Assembly (NCBI GenBank): GCA_964494475.1
Contig: CAZBRS010000015.1
Span: 31,605 to 95,604, forward strand
Direction of reading: 5' to 3'
Origin: CAZBRS01 sp964494475
GTDB taxonomy: Bacteria > Myxococcota_A > UBA9042 > CAZBRS01
Length of the DNA stretch: 64,000 nt
Position numbers and translations under genes: made by a program
The notes under the pieces: model-generated
What the model saw: the letters and a program-made list of their open reading frames with translations, nothing else
Databases searched by the model: none
What the model was told of the DNA's origin: nothing
Part shown: positions 44,969 to 52,043 of the stretch, piece after piece
Layout: each line of letters opens with the position of its first letter
Position numbering within the stretch: the first letter of the stretch is position 1

Positions 44969-45580
44969 TCAGGCCAGCCACAGCGCCAGCAGCCACGCCC
45001 CGAACGAGAGCACGAACAGCCCCAGGAAGAGGGCCGCCTTGCGGCTGCGGCGGGGGCGGCCCGTCTGGGGGTCGACGCCGGTCCAGATGGCGCCGGCCAC
45101 GCCGCCGATCCAGCCGACCAGGCCGAGGGCGGCCACCAGGCTCCAGGCCGGCGAGGCCTCGAAGCGCAGCGCCAGCTTCTCGCGCATCTTCTCGGTGGGG
45201 TAGCCGAGCGGCCCGGAGAGCCGGGCGATGGTCTCGTCGATGGCGGCGAGATCGCGCGGCCAGGGTGTGGTGAAGCTGCGCACCGAGAGGATGGCGCTGC
45301 GGGCGCGGTTGTAGCAGTCGAAGCCGGCCTGCTTGGATTCTTCCTGGGCCAGGCGGTTGCACGTGACCACCAGTGAGCCGAGGGCCGCGTAGGCGTAGGG
45401 GCTGCCGGGCAGGTACCAGCGCACCGCGCGCTCGTAGTGCACCATGGCGGCGCGCGGGTTGTTGCCGACGGTGGCCTGATCGCCCCGGTGGAACTCGAGG
45501 ATCGAGCCCGTGAGGACGCGCACGACCAGCGCGCCCAGGCCGATCACGACGACGAGCAGCGTGGCGCGCAGGCGGGCCAT
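44969..45580 (-). CDS. Small membrane protein, last gene of the envelope operon
   Basis: 203 residues. One N-terminal membrane helix (about residues 5-25), a soluble helical middle that reads like a short TPR unit (NPRAAMVHYERAVRWYLPGSPYAYAALGSLVVTC), and two C-terminal membrane helices (about 140-160 and 180-202). The middle would lie outside the cytoplasm if the N-terminal helix is an uncleaved signal anchor. It follows the ABC permease gene by 11 bases. It may assist the exporter, but this is from position only. No family name is recognised. Confidence 0.65.
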   Translation of the reverse strand: MARLRATLLVVVIGLGALVVRVLTGSILEFHRGDQATVGNNPRAAMVHYERAVRWYLPGSPYAYAALGSLVVTCNRLAQEESKQAGFDCYNRARSAILSVRSFTTPWPRDLAAIDETIARLSGPLGYPTEKMREKLALRFEASPAWSLVAALGLVGWIGGVAGAIWTGVDPQTGRPRRSRKAALFLGLFVLSFGAWLLALWLA

Positions 45581-45591
45581 GGCGGGGCCTC

Positions 45592-46386
45592 TCAAATAAA
45601 ATCGCGGCGTTGGAAGAACAGAGCGCCCAGGGCCAGGTACACGGCGATCCAGGCCAGCGCGTAGCCCGTGGCCGACACCAGGTAGGCCGCCGGCGTCTCG
45701 ACGCCGAAGAGCACCTGCCGCGACAGGTTGAACACGCCGAGGTCGGGGAAGACCACGGTCATGGCCTCGCCCAGCGGCCGCAGCCAGGGCGCGTCGACGA
45801 AGAGCCCGCGCCGCGCGGCCAGCAGCTCGTCGATCAGGTAGAGCACGCGCCCGATGGTGAAGATGCCCAGGGCGAAGAGGCCCGAGAACACCGGGCTCGT
45901 GAACGACGAGAAGAGCACGGCGGCGCTGGTGATGAGGCAGGCCTCGAGCAGGATGAGGTACAGCCCCTTCGCGAGCTCGAGGGTGAGCGGCGCGCCGCGG
46001 AGCCACAGCACCAGCACCCAGGCCAGGCCGAGCAGCGCCACCTCGATGGTCAAGAGCAGCGCGAGGCCCAGGTACTTGCCGAAAACGAATTCCCAGCGGT
46101 GCATGGGCTTGGGGAGGATGGCGTAGATGGTCTTCACCGCCACTTCCTTGTACACCAGGATCACGCCGATGATGACGCCCACCGCCACGGCGAAGAGCGA
46201 GATGGTGAAGAAGCCGAAGTCCTGCGCCACGCGCACCGTCTGCGTGCGGAGCGACAGCTGCGACACCACCAGCGAGAACGCCAGGAAGAGCAGCGAGGCG
46301 ATGGTGAGCCCCAGGAACGCCCGGTTGCGCAGGGCCTCGAGCAGCGTGCCGCGGGCCAACGTCCAGATGACGCGGGGGGATCTCAT
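45592..46386 (-). CDS. ABC-2-type transporter permease
   Basis: 264 residues with six predicted membrane segments (starting near residues 22, 60, 105, 140, 170 and 235), as in ABC-2 permeases. The segment YKEVAVKTIYAILPKPMHRWEFVFGKYLGL is the conserved motif that follows the second helix in this family (the R-x-x-P-x-x-R-x-x-F-x-x-G-K type). It forms an exporter with the ATPase encoded directly upstream; the genes overlap by four bases (ATGA). The substrate is unknown. The operon context (sugar epimerase and aminotransferase) suggests an envelope function. Confidence 0.88.
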   Translation of the reverse strand: MRSPRVIWTLARGTLLEALRNRAFLGLTIASLLFLAFSLVVSQLSLRTQTVRVAQDFGFFTISLFAVAVGVIIGVILVYKEVAVKTIYAILPKPMHRWEFVFGKYLGLALLLTIEVALLGLAWVLVLWLRGAPLTLELAKGLYLILLEACLITSAAVLFSSFTSPVFSGLFALGIFTIGRVLYLIDELLAARRGLFVDAPWLRPLGEAMTVVFPDLGVFNLSRQVLFGVETPAAYLVSATGYALAWIAVYLALGALFFQRRDFI

Positions 46387-47336
46387 GGGGCCTCCTGGTC
46401 GTCGCGCCGGATGGCCTCGCGCAGGAAAAGGTCTTCGAGGCTCTCGCGCCGCCGCACGACCGAGAGGATGCGGGCGCCCTGCCCGATGAGGTGCGTCAGG
46501 GTCGGCTCCACCGCCGCGTCATCGATCTGGGCGCGGAAGTGGCTGCCCAGGCGGCTGATCGCCCCGAGGGGCAGTCCCGCTGCGTCAGGGGCGGCGCCGC
46601 TCTGCGTCGTGAACTCGATCTCGACCAGCTGGCCCTCGCGCGTGAGCAGCTCGTCGAGCGTGCCGGCGGCCACGATGCGGCCGGCGCGCAGGATGGCCAC
46701 GCGATCGCACACGCGCTCGATGTCCGAGAGGATGTGCGACGAGAAGAACACCGTCTTGCCGCGCTCCTTCTGGGCGAGCACGAGGTCCATGATCTCCTTG
46801 CGGCCGATGGGGTCGAGGCCCGACAGGGGCTCGTCGAGGATCAGGAGGTCGGGGTCGTTGATCAGCGCCTGTGCGACGCCCACGCGCTGCAGCATGCCCT
46901 TCGAGAACTTGCGCAGCGTGCGCGAGCGCGCGTCGCGCAGGCCCACCGCGGCCAGCAGCTCGTCGATGCGGGCGGCCCGCAGGGCGCGCGGCAGGCCGAA
47001 CAGGCGCCCCACGTGGTCGAGCAGCTCGACGGGCGTGAGGTAGTCGTAGAAGTAGGGCTGCTCGGGCAGGAACCCGAGGCGCTGGCGCACGGCCAGGTCT
47101 TCGACGTCGCGGCCGAAGAGCTTGACGTGACCGGCGCTCGGCCGGATCAGGCCCGTGAGCACCTTGATCGACGTGGTCTTGCCCGCGCCGTTCGGCCCCA
47201 GGAAGCCGAAGATGTCGCCGGGCCGCACCTCGAACGTGATGCCCCGCACCGCGTAGACCTTGCGGCGCCGGAAGCCCACGGGGAAGACCTTGTGCAGGTC
47301 GTGGACCTCGATCACCGGGGAGTCGGGGTTCGTCAT
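46383..47336 (-). CDS. ABC transporter ATP-binding protein
   Basis: 317 residues. Walker A GPNGAGKTT (about 45-53), a Q-loop in FLPEQPYFYDYLT, the signature LSGLDPIGRKE together with KFSKGMLQRVGVAQAL, Walker B DLLILDEP, and the H-loop SSHILSDIERVCD. The C-terminal 85 residues are an extension (LTREGQLVEIEFTTQ) typical of ABC-2 exporters of the CcmA/YhaQ type. It pairs with the following permease. The ATG overlaps the DegT-type aminotransferase stop in ATGA. Confidence 0.92.
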   Translation of the reverse strand: MTNPDSPVIEVHDLHKVFPVGFRRRKVYAVRGITFEVRPGDIFGFLGPNGAGKTTSIKVLTGLIRPSAGHVKLFGRDVEDLAVRQRLGFLPEQPYFYDYLTPVELLDHVGRLFGLPRALRAARIDELLAAVGLRDARSRTLRKFSKGMLQRVGVAQALINDPDLLILDEPLSGLDPIGRKEIMDLVLAQKERGKTVFFSSHILSDIERVCDRVAILRAGRIVAAGTLDELLTREGQLVEIEFTTQSGAAPDAAGLPLGAISRLGSHFRAQIDDAAVEPTLTHLIGQGARILSVVRRRESLEDLFLREAIRRDDQEAP

Positions 47337-48445
47337 GCGATCACCTCACGGAGGACGGCGACCACGGCGTCGACGTCGGCGTCGTCGAGGCCGGGGTGCA
47401 GCGGCAGCGCGAGCGCGTGCCGGAACGCGCAGAGGGCGTTGGGGAAGCGGTCGCCCGGCGGGCCGAAGCGCTTCACGTAGGCCGGCTGGTGGGGGATGGA
47501 GTAGCCGCCGAGCGTGGTCTCGACCCCGCGCGCCTTCATGGCGCCGATGATCGCGTCGCGCTCGAGGGCCCCGTCCAGCAGCACGGCCAGGCCCTGGAAG
47601 TTGGTGCGCCCCTCGACGTACGCGGCCGGCACCGTGACGCCCGGCACCCGCTGGAGCAGCTCGACGTACCGGCGGCCCAGGCGCCGGCGCTTTTCGAGGA
47701 AGTAGCCGAGGTTCGCGAGCTGCGAGCGGCCGATGGCGGCGTTCAGCTCGCCCAGGCGGGCGTTCAGCCCCGGGCGCTCGAAGCGCAGGAAGCCCGGCTC
47801 GTCGGGGGCCTGCCCGTGGTTGCGCACCGAGCGCACGCGCTTCAGCACGTCGGCGTCGCGCGTGAACACGGCGCCCCCCTCGCCCGTGGTGATGATCTTG
47901 CGCGGGTGGAACGAGGTGCAGCCCATCAGGCCGATGGTGCCCGACGCGCGCCCGTCGATGCGCGCGCCCAGCGAGCAGGCGGCGTCTTCGATGAGCGGCG
48001 CGCGCGCGGCGATGGCCTCGAGCACGGCCGCGCTGGCCGGCACGTTGCCGAGCTGGTGCACCCAGATCACGGCCGCCGTGTCGGGGCCGAGGGCCGCCAG
48101 CACCTCGGGCGCCGACGGGCCGTAGTCGTCGAGCGAGATGTCGACCAGGCGCGGCGTGAGGCCCGCGAGCCACACCACGTTGGCCACGGCGGGGAAGGTG
48201 AAGGCCGGCACGATCACCTCGGCGCCGGGGCGCGCGTCGAGGGCCAGCAGGGCCACCTGCAGCGCCGACGTTCCGCTCGAGACCGCGGCCACGTGCGCGC
48301 CGTCGAGCACGCCCGAGAGCGCCTCTTCGAACGCGGCCACGGCCGAGGCCTGCACCAGCTGCCCCGAGGCGAGCACGGCGTGCAGGGACTGCAGGTCCTC
48401 GAGGGCCAGCGCGGGGTGGGCCAGGGCGATGGGTCGGCGGGTCAC
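47333..48445 (-). CDS. DegT/DnrJ/EryC1/StrS-family PLP aminotransferase
   Basis: 370 residues of the sugar-aminotransferase family, which acts on nucleotide-linked keto sugars. Visible: AVSSGTSALQVALLAL (phosphate cup), EVIVPAFTFPAVANVVWLAG, LIEDAACSLGA with the PLP-binding Asp, and TSFHPRKIITTGEGG with the Schiff-base lysine. Substrate-side motifs RFERPGLNARLGELNAAIG and TTLGGYSIPHQPAY are normal. The start is GTG 48445, overlapping the epimerase stop in GTGA. Together with the epimerase it suggests synthesis of an amino sugar for a surface glycan. Confidence 0.9.
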   Translation of the reverse strand: MTRRPIALAHPALALEDLQSLHAVLASGQLVQASAVAAFEEALSGVLDGAHVAAVSSGTSALQVALLALDARPGAEVIVPAFTFPAVANVVWLAGLTPRLVDISLDDYGPSAPEVLAALGPDTAAVIWVHQLGNVPASAAVLEAIAARAPLIEDAACSLGARIDGRASGTIGLMGCTSFHPRKIITTGEGGAVFTRDADVLKRVRSVRNHGQAPDEPGFLRFERPGLNARLGELNAAIGRSQLANLGYFLEKRRRLGRRYVELLQRVPGVTVPAAYVEGRTNFQGLAVLLDGALERDAIIGAMKARGVETTLGGYSIPHQPAYVKRFGPPGDRFPNALCAFRHALALPLHPGLDDADVDAVVAVLREVIA

Positions 48446-49401
48446 GGCAGCTGCCTCCGGTACCAGTCGATGGTGCGCGCCAGGCCCTCGTCGAGGTCGA
48501 CGCGGGGCTCGTAGCCGAGCACCGTGCGGGCCTTGTCGATGTTCGGCACGCGCAGCTCGACGTCGGCGAAGGGCCAGGGCACGAAGCGGATCTCGGAGGT
48601 CGAGCCCGCCACGCGCACCACGTCGCGCGCCAGGTGGTGGATGGTCACGGTGCTGCGCGGGTTCCCGATGTTGAACACGTGCCCCACCGCCTCGGGGCGC
48701 GCCAGCGTGAGCACCACCCCCTCGACGATGTCGTCGATGTAGCACCACGAGCGGATCTGGCTGCCGTCGTTGTGCACGCTCAGGGGCTCGCCCCGGAGCG
48801 CGCGCAGGATGAAGTGGTGGATGGCCCCCTCGCCCACCTGGCGCGGCCCGTAGATGTTGAAGGGCCGCACGGTGACGGCCGGGAAGCCGTGCTCCTTGAA
48901 GTAGGTGTGGGCCAGATGCTCGGTGGCCAGCTTCGACACGGCGTACGTCCAGCGCGCCTCGCCCACGGCGCCGAGCTGGGTGACGTCGCCCTCGCCTACG
49001 TTATAGGCGTAGCGCCCGAAGACCTCGCTGGTCGAGAAGTCGACGAAGCGCTTGACCGAGCCGGCCTTCCAGGCCGCGTCGAGCACGTTGAAGGTGCCGA
49101 GCAGGCTGACCTGCATGGTCGTGACCGGGTGCTTCATGACCGTGTCGACGCCCGCGATGGCGGCCAGGTGGATCACGGCGTCGGCGCCCTGCACCACCTG
49201 GTCGACGGCCGCGCGGTCGCGCACGTCGCCCTTGACCACGCGCAGGTTCGGGTGGCGCGCCAGCTCGGGCTCGCGGATCAGCGCGTCGCGGTGGAAGTTG
49301 TCGAAGATGACGACGCGGTTCTTCTCCACGAGGCGCAGCGCCAGGCTGGTGCCAATGAAGCCGGCGCCGCCCGTCAGCACGATGGTCCAACCCTCAATCA
49401 T
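48442..49401 (-). CDS. NAD-dependent epimerase/dehydratase (extended SDR)
   Basis: 319 residues of the extended short-chain dehydrogenase family acting on nucleotide sugars. The NAD-binding glycine motif is GGAGFIG (residues 10-16). Other motifs: DVRD after the second strand, HLAAIAGV, the catalytic Ser (FVDFSTSEVFG) and Y-A-V-S-K (YAVSKLATEH), and RPFNIYGPRQ. These fit the UDP-glucose 4-epimerase/dTDP-glucose-type group; the exact sugar is not predictable. The start ATG 49401 overlaps the preceding membrane-protein gene by eight bases and its stop overlaps the aminotransferase start. Confidence 0.9.
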   Translation of the reverse strand: MIEGWTIVLTGGAGFIGTSLALRLVEKNRVVIFDNFHRDALIREPELARHPNLRVVKGDVRDRAAVDQVVQGADAVIHLAAIAGVDTVMKHPVTTMQVSLLGTFNVLDAAWKAGSVKRFVDFSTSEVFGRYAYNVGEGDVTQLGAVGEARWTYAVSKLATEHLAHTYFKEHGFPAVTVRPFNIYGPRQVGEGAIHHFILRALRGEPLSVHNDGSQIRSWCYIDDIVEGVVLTLARPEAVGHVFNIGNPRSTVTIHHLARDVVRVAGSTSEIRFVPWPFADVELRVPNIDKARTVLGYEPRVDLDEGLARTIDWYRRQLP

Positions 49402-50308
49402 GGCGATCTCCTTCGGTCAGCTCGCGCAGCACCGCGTCGCGCTCGAGGTGCAGCGGCACCCGGGGCTCCTCGTAGGCCCCCACCAGGTCGAAGAGCGTGG
49501 CCGTGGCGTAGGGGAAGCTCGCCTTCCACTGCTCCTCGCGGTCGGCGATGGCGCGCGCCGCCTGCTCCGAGATGAGCGAGGCCACTCGGTTCAACAGCAG
49601 CGCCTTCTCGGCGTCGGAGCCGTCCTGGTAGCGCTGCACGGCGTAGAACAGCGCCAGGTCCTTCTCGTTGTGGCGCAGGTACAGGTCGGTCACGAAGTTG
49701 GGGTCCAGCCGCGAGCCGGGCAGGCTGGCCGCGATCATGAAGTAGTCGACCGCCTTGCGCTGGTGTTCGGCGTGCTCCTCCTCGCTGGCGGCCTTCCACT
49801 CGAAGTAGTGGTTGAAGCCGATCTCGAGGTGGAACTTCCAGTTGTCGGGAAAGACCTTCAGCCCGCGCTCGGCCCACGTGTTCGACATGGTGATCACCTC
49901 GTTGGTGATCGACTGGTGGTACTTGACCCCCTTCATGGCCCACTCGTAGACGGCGCCGTTGTAAGGGTCGAGCGTGGTCACGCGGTCGAGGTACGTGTCG
50001 AGCCAGGCGAAGGTGCGGTCGCTGAACAGGTGCGTGATGAAGTACGACACGGTGCGGATGAACAGCAGGTCCGAGGCGAAGCCCGGGTGGCCGAGCGACA
50101 GGGCCTCGATGACGCCCGCGGGCGGCAGGTAGAACACCTCGGCCTCGTTCAACCCGAACGACAGCGCCTCGAGGCGGCGCAGCTCGAAGCGCTCGATGCG
50201 CGTGAACAGCGCGCCGCCCACGGCCACGCACACCAGCGCGACGAACGCGATGCGCTTGGCGGGGGAGGCGAACCAGCCTCGGCTGAGGGTGGGCAGGACG
50301 ACGTTCAT
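49394..50308 (-). CDS. Membrane-anchored helical-repeat protein of unknown function
   Basis: 304 residues. One membrane helix near the N-terminus (about 18-36, RIAFVALVCVAVGGALFT), then a soluble part with short TPR-like helices (FAWLDTYLDRVTTLDPYNGAVYEWAMKGVKYHQ, then WAERGLKVFPDNWKFHLEIGFNHYF and AVDYFMIAASLPG). This D-P-x-(N/D) and F-P-x-N-W pattern is seen in deltaproteobacterial proteins of unknown role next to ABC transporters. The soluble part should face the periplasm. A strong promoter at 50316-50343 places the transcription start at or next to the ATG, so the message is probably leaderless. Confidence 0.65.
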   Translation of the reverse strand: MNVVLPTLSRGWFASPAKRIAFVALVCVAVGGALFTRIERFELRRLEALSFGLNEAEVFYLPPAGVIEALSLGHPGFASDLLFIRTVSYFITHLFSDRTFAWLDTYLDRVTTLDPYNGAVYEWAMKGVKYHQSITNEVITMSNTWAERGLKVFPDNWKFHLEIGFNHYFEWKAASEEEHAEHQRKAVDYFMIAASLPGSRLDPNFVTDLYLRHNEKDLALFYAVQRYQDGSDAEKALLLNRVASLISEQAARAIADREEQWKASFPYATATLFDLVGAYEEPRVPLHLERDAVLRELTEGDRHD

Positions 50309-50676
50309 CCGGGCGATTGTAGCCGGGGGGGCCCGGGCGTCAACGACTGGACCACGACCGACGCGCGGTCGACGATCTGCAGAAACGCGGGCGAGAGGCG
50401 GGCGCCGTCGACCACGTCGACCCGGACGGGCAGGTCGGACTCCTCGAAGGCCTCCTCGAGCTCGCGCAGCCGGCGGAACGACAGGGGCCCGGCGTCGAAC
50501 ACGGCCAGGTCGAGATCCGACGCGGCCACCGCCTTGCCCGTGACCCGTGAGCCGAACGCGCGGACCTCGGCCCCGGGCACGACCCGGCCCAGGATGGCGC
50601 GGACCTCGGCCAGCCAGGCCGGCGCGAGGTCAAGCGTTGCGGGCGGCGAGGGCTTCTGCGAACTGCTCGGCGTCAT
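50305..50676 (-). CDS. MNT-type nucleotidyltransferase (HEPN partner)
   Basis: A 123-residue small nucleotidyltransferase of the MNT/KNTase group. The catalytic motif is FGSRVTGKAVAASDLDLAV (G-S-x-x-x-G-x-x-x-x-S-D-x-D). LPVRVDVVDG supplies a third acid. In HEPN-MNT modules the MNT protein acts as antitoxin, in characterised pairs by adding AMP to the HEPN toxin. Its 5' end overlaps the HEPN gene by 47 bases and its TGA overlaps the ATG of the 50308 gene. The frame also contains that gene's promoter in its last codons. Confidence 0.85.
   Translation of the reverse strand: MTPSSSQKPSPPATLDLAPAWLAEVRAILGRVVPGAEVRAFGSRVTGKAVAASDLDLAVFDAGPLSFRRLRELEEAFEESDLPVRVDVVDGARLSPAFLQIVDRASVVVQSLTPGPPRLQSPG
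50316..50343 (-). promoter_or_regulatory. Strong promoter giving a probable leaderless message
   Basis: On the minus strand: TTGACG (50343-50338), 16-base spacer, TACAAT (50321-50316, five of six). Only seven bases separate the -10 box from the ATG at 50308, so the first transcribed base should be the A of the start codon or the base before it. No ribosome-binding site fits in front. Confidence 0.65.
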
Positions 50677-51052
50677 GCAGGAACTCCCGGGCGATGGCCA
50701 GCACCTCGTCGGCTGTGCCGCCGTCGTAGGTGTGCGACGTCTGGTTGCGGGCCCGGTGGGCGTCCATCCAGCGCTCGACGTCGCGGATCAACCCGCTCTC
50801 GGCCGCCAGCCGGAACAGCTCGCGTCGGGCCACGCCCTCGACCGCCGAGCGCCCCAGGGCCTCTTCGAGCCAGCGCTTCATGAACTTCCACGAGAGCTCG
50901 TACGTGAACTCGAAGGTCTGGATGACCCCGGCGCGCAGCACCACGCGGGCGCGGTCGTCGAAGGCGGGGTTCGCGAGCGCCCCCTGCTGTACGTCGAGGG
51001 CGTCGCGGAGCGCCGCGAGGGCCAGGGTCAGGCTGCCGAGGTCGAGGGGCAT
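50630..51052 (-). CDS. HEPN-domain protein (HI0074 family, putative RNase toxin)
   Basis: A 140-residue all-helical HEPN protein, the usual partner of MNT nucleotidyltransferases. The HEPN RNase motif R-x4-H is present in RARNQTSHTYD, followed by the normal Y/D context. EFTYELSWKFMKRWLEEALG matches the family consensus (F-E-x-x-x-E-x-x-W-K). In studied pairs this protein is an RNA-cleaving toxin neutralised by the MNT partner. ATG 51052 is chosen. A -10-like TAGAAT (51093-51088) lies upstream without a clear -35 box. It is the first gene of the operon that runs to 44969. Confidence 0.88.
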   Translation of the reverse strand: MPLDLGSLTLALAALRDALDVQQGALANPAFDDRARVVLRAGVIQTFEFTYELSWKFMKRWLEEALGRSAVEGVARRELFRLAAESGLIRDVERWMDAHRARNQTSHTYDGGTADEVLAIAREFLHDAEQFAEALAARNA

Positions 51053-51210
51053 GGCGGGCTTCTTCGTCTCCGCGTGGAGGAGGGCGCATTCTACCACGAA
51101 AGGCCGCCGGTCGCGACGGAGACGCGCTGCCCGAAGTCCTCGACGGTCAACCCGTGCACAGGCGTGCCCGTCACCGTCTCGTCGTGGGTCAGCGCGCGGT
51201 TCCGCAACGG

Positions 51211-51344
51211 CGTCCCCGTGCGGAGCGCCACGACGTTCTCGGCCCTGACGAAGGGCTCGAGATCGCGCAGCACGGCCGGCATCCCGCCCCACGCCAGGCA
51301 GGCTTCCAGCGCGACGGTGGCCCGCGCGAAGCCGCACGGATCGA
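51211..51344 (-). pseudogene. Deleted remnant of a DUF4143-type ATPase gene
   Basis: This stretch matches two pieces of the intact ATPase gene at 52044-53321. Bases 51211-51269 are nearly identical to 52595-52653, and 51271-51344 correspond to about 52749-52817 with scattered changes. The 95 bases between (52654-52748) are missing, and neither end of the gene is present. It is a leftover of a second copy. The remaining bases of 51053-51351 hold no recognisable gene. Confidence 0.8.
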
Positions 51345-51351
51345 GACGCTA

Positions 51352-51552
51352 TCAGCGAGCACTCTCGACCAGACGCTTGTCCGCCAGAAGAAGCTGGTTC
51401 ACCACGGACGACAGGTCGGTCTTCTGCTTCGTGGCGATGTGCTGAACGAAGGCCAGCACCTCGTCGTCGAGGTAGACCGGAAGATTCAGCTTCGCGTCCG
51501 TTCGGAAGAATTTGCCGCGCTCACCCTTGCTGAAGTCGATGTCTTTCGTCAT
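51352..51552 (-). CDS. Ribbon-helix-helix-like antitoxin-type protein
   Basis: A 66-residue protein: an N-terminal KDIDFSKGERGKFFR tag followed by a short strand KLNLPVYLDDEVLAFV and two helices, the layout of ribbon-helix-helix (CopG/Arc-like) DNA-binding antitoxins. The lead-in (D-F-S-K-G-x-R-G-K) is common in small antitoxin-like proteins. ATG 51552 comes one base after the stop of the broken nucleotidyltransferase gene. No intact toxin partner is adjacent, so it may be an orphan. Confidence 0.6.
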   Translation of the reverse strand: MTKDIDFSKGERGKFFRTDAKLNLPVYLDDEVLAFVQHIATKQKTDLSSVVNQLLLADKRLVESAR

Positions 51553-51553
51553 G

Positions 51554-51743
51554 TCATTCCTCGTACGGCGCCAGCAGGTCGTCGGCCGTGATCAGGTCGG
51601 CCGTGCCGAGCCCCGCGTCCCGCAGGGCGTCGAGGACGGCCCGGGCGTTGGGCGGGGTCGCGTCGATCAGCAGATCGAAGTCGAGGGTCGACCGCGTCAC
51701 GCCGGTCGAGGGCGGCGAACAACGCGGAAGGAGTCGGTCGCAT
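51554..51743 (-). pseudogene. Broken small nucleotidyltransferase gene
   Basis: The 5' end (ATG 51743) reads MRPTPSALFAALDR. After about 40 bases the frame shifts to VTRSTLDFDLLIDATPPNAR, then GLGTADLITADDLLAPYEE and a stop. The second part matches the C-terminal half of small nucleotidyltransferase-like proteins (T-x-D-x-D-x-L-I-D-x-x-P-x-N). The expected middle with the G-G-x-A-x-N motif is absent, consistent with an internal deletion of roughly 20 codons plus a frameshift near 51705-51715. Confidence 0.65.
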
Positions 51744-51909
51744 CGTGCGGCTCCTCGTCGCGGGTGCTCTTTCGGACTCCGGCGTCGGACAGGAACGCCA
51801 GCGTGTCGCAGAGGTGATCGAAGCGCTCCGAGAACGTGAGCCCGGCGAACCACCGGAGCTTCGACTCGTACGTTTCGCCTGTCGGCTCGTGGTGGACGGC
51901 GGGGTTCAT
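51697..51909 (-). CDS. Short hypothetical protein upstream of the broken nucleotidyltransferase
   Basis: Seventy residues starting at ATG 51909: MNPAVHHEPTGETYESKLRW, then FAGLTFSERFDHLCDTLAFL. The first 50 residues look like a genuine small alpha-helical protein. The last 15-20 run into the nucleotidyltransferase remnant and are probably not original, because the deletion there would have changed its stop codon. A small partner protein often precedes such nucleotidyltransferases. Function unknown. The 134 bases between it and the ATPase stop at 52044 show nothing recognisable. Confidence 0.45.
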   Translation of the reverse strand: MNPAVHHEPTGETYESKLRWFAGLTFSERFDHLCDTLAFLSDAGVRKSTRDEEPHDATDSFRVVRRPRPA

Positions 51910-52043
51910 GCTCGAAGGATAGCGCCGTCCCCCGCCGAACGCCAGCGCGGGATGCACCTTGGCTCGGTCTGCGAGTGCCGCGGATCGGGCGCGGTCGTCG
52001 AACGCGGCGTGGGAGGGATTGCCAGCGAGGCCCCGCGGGCCGG

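Noticed and set aside
51053..51351. A 63-codon minus-strand gene containing the VLRDLEPFVRAENVV segment
   Set aside because: That segment is only a fragment of the nearby ATPase gene joined to unrelated sequence, so it is treated as a remnant.
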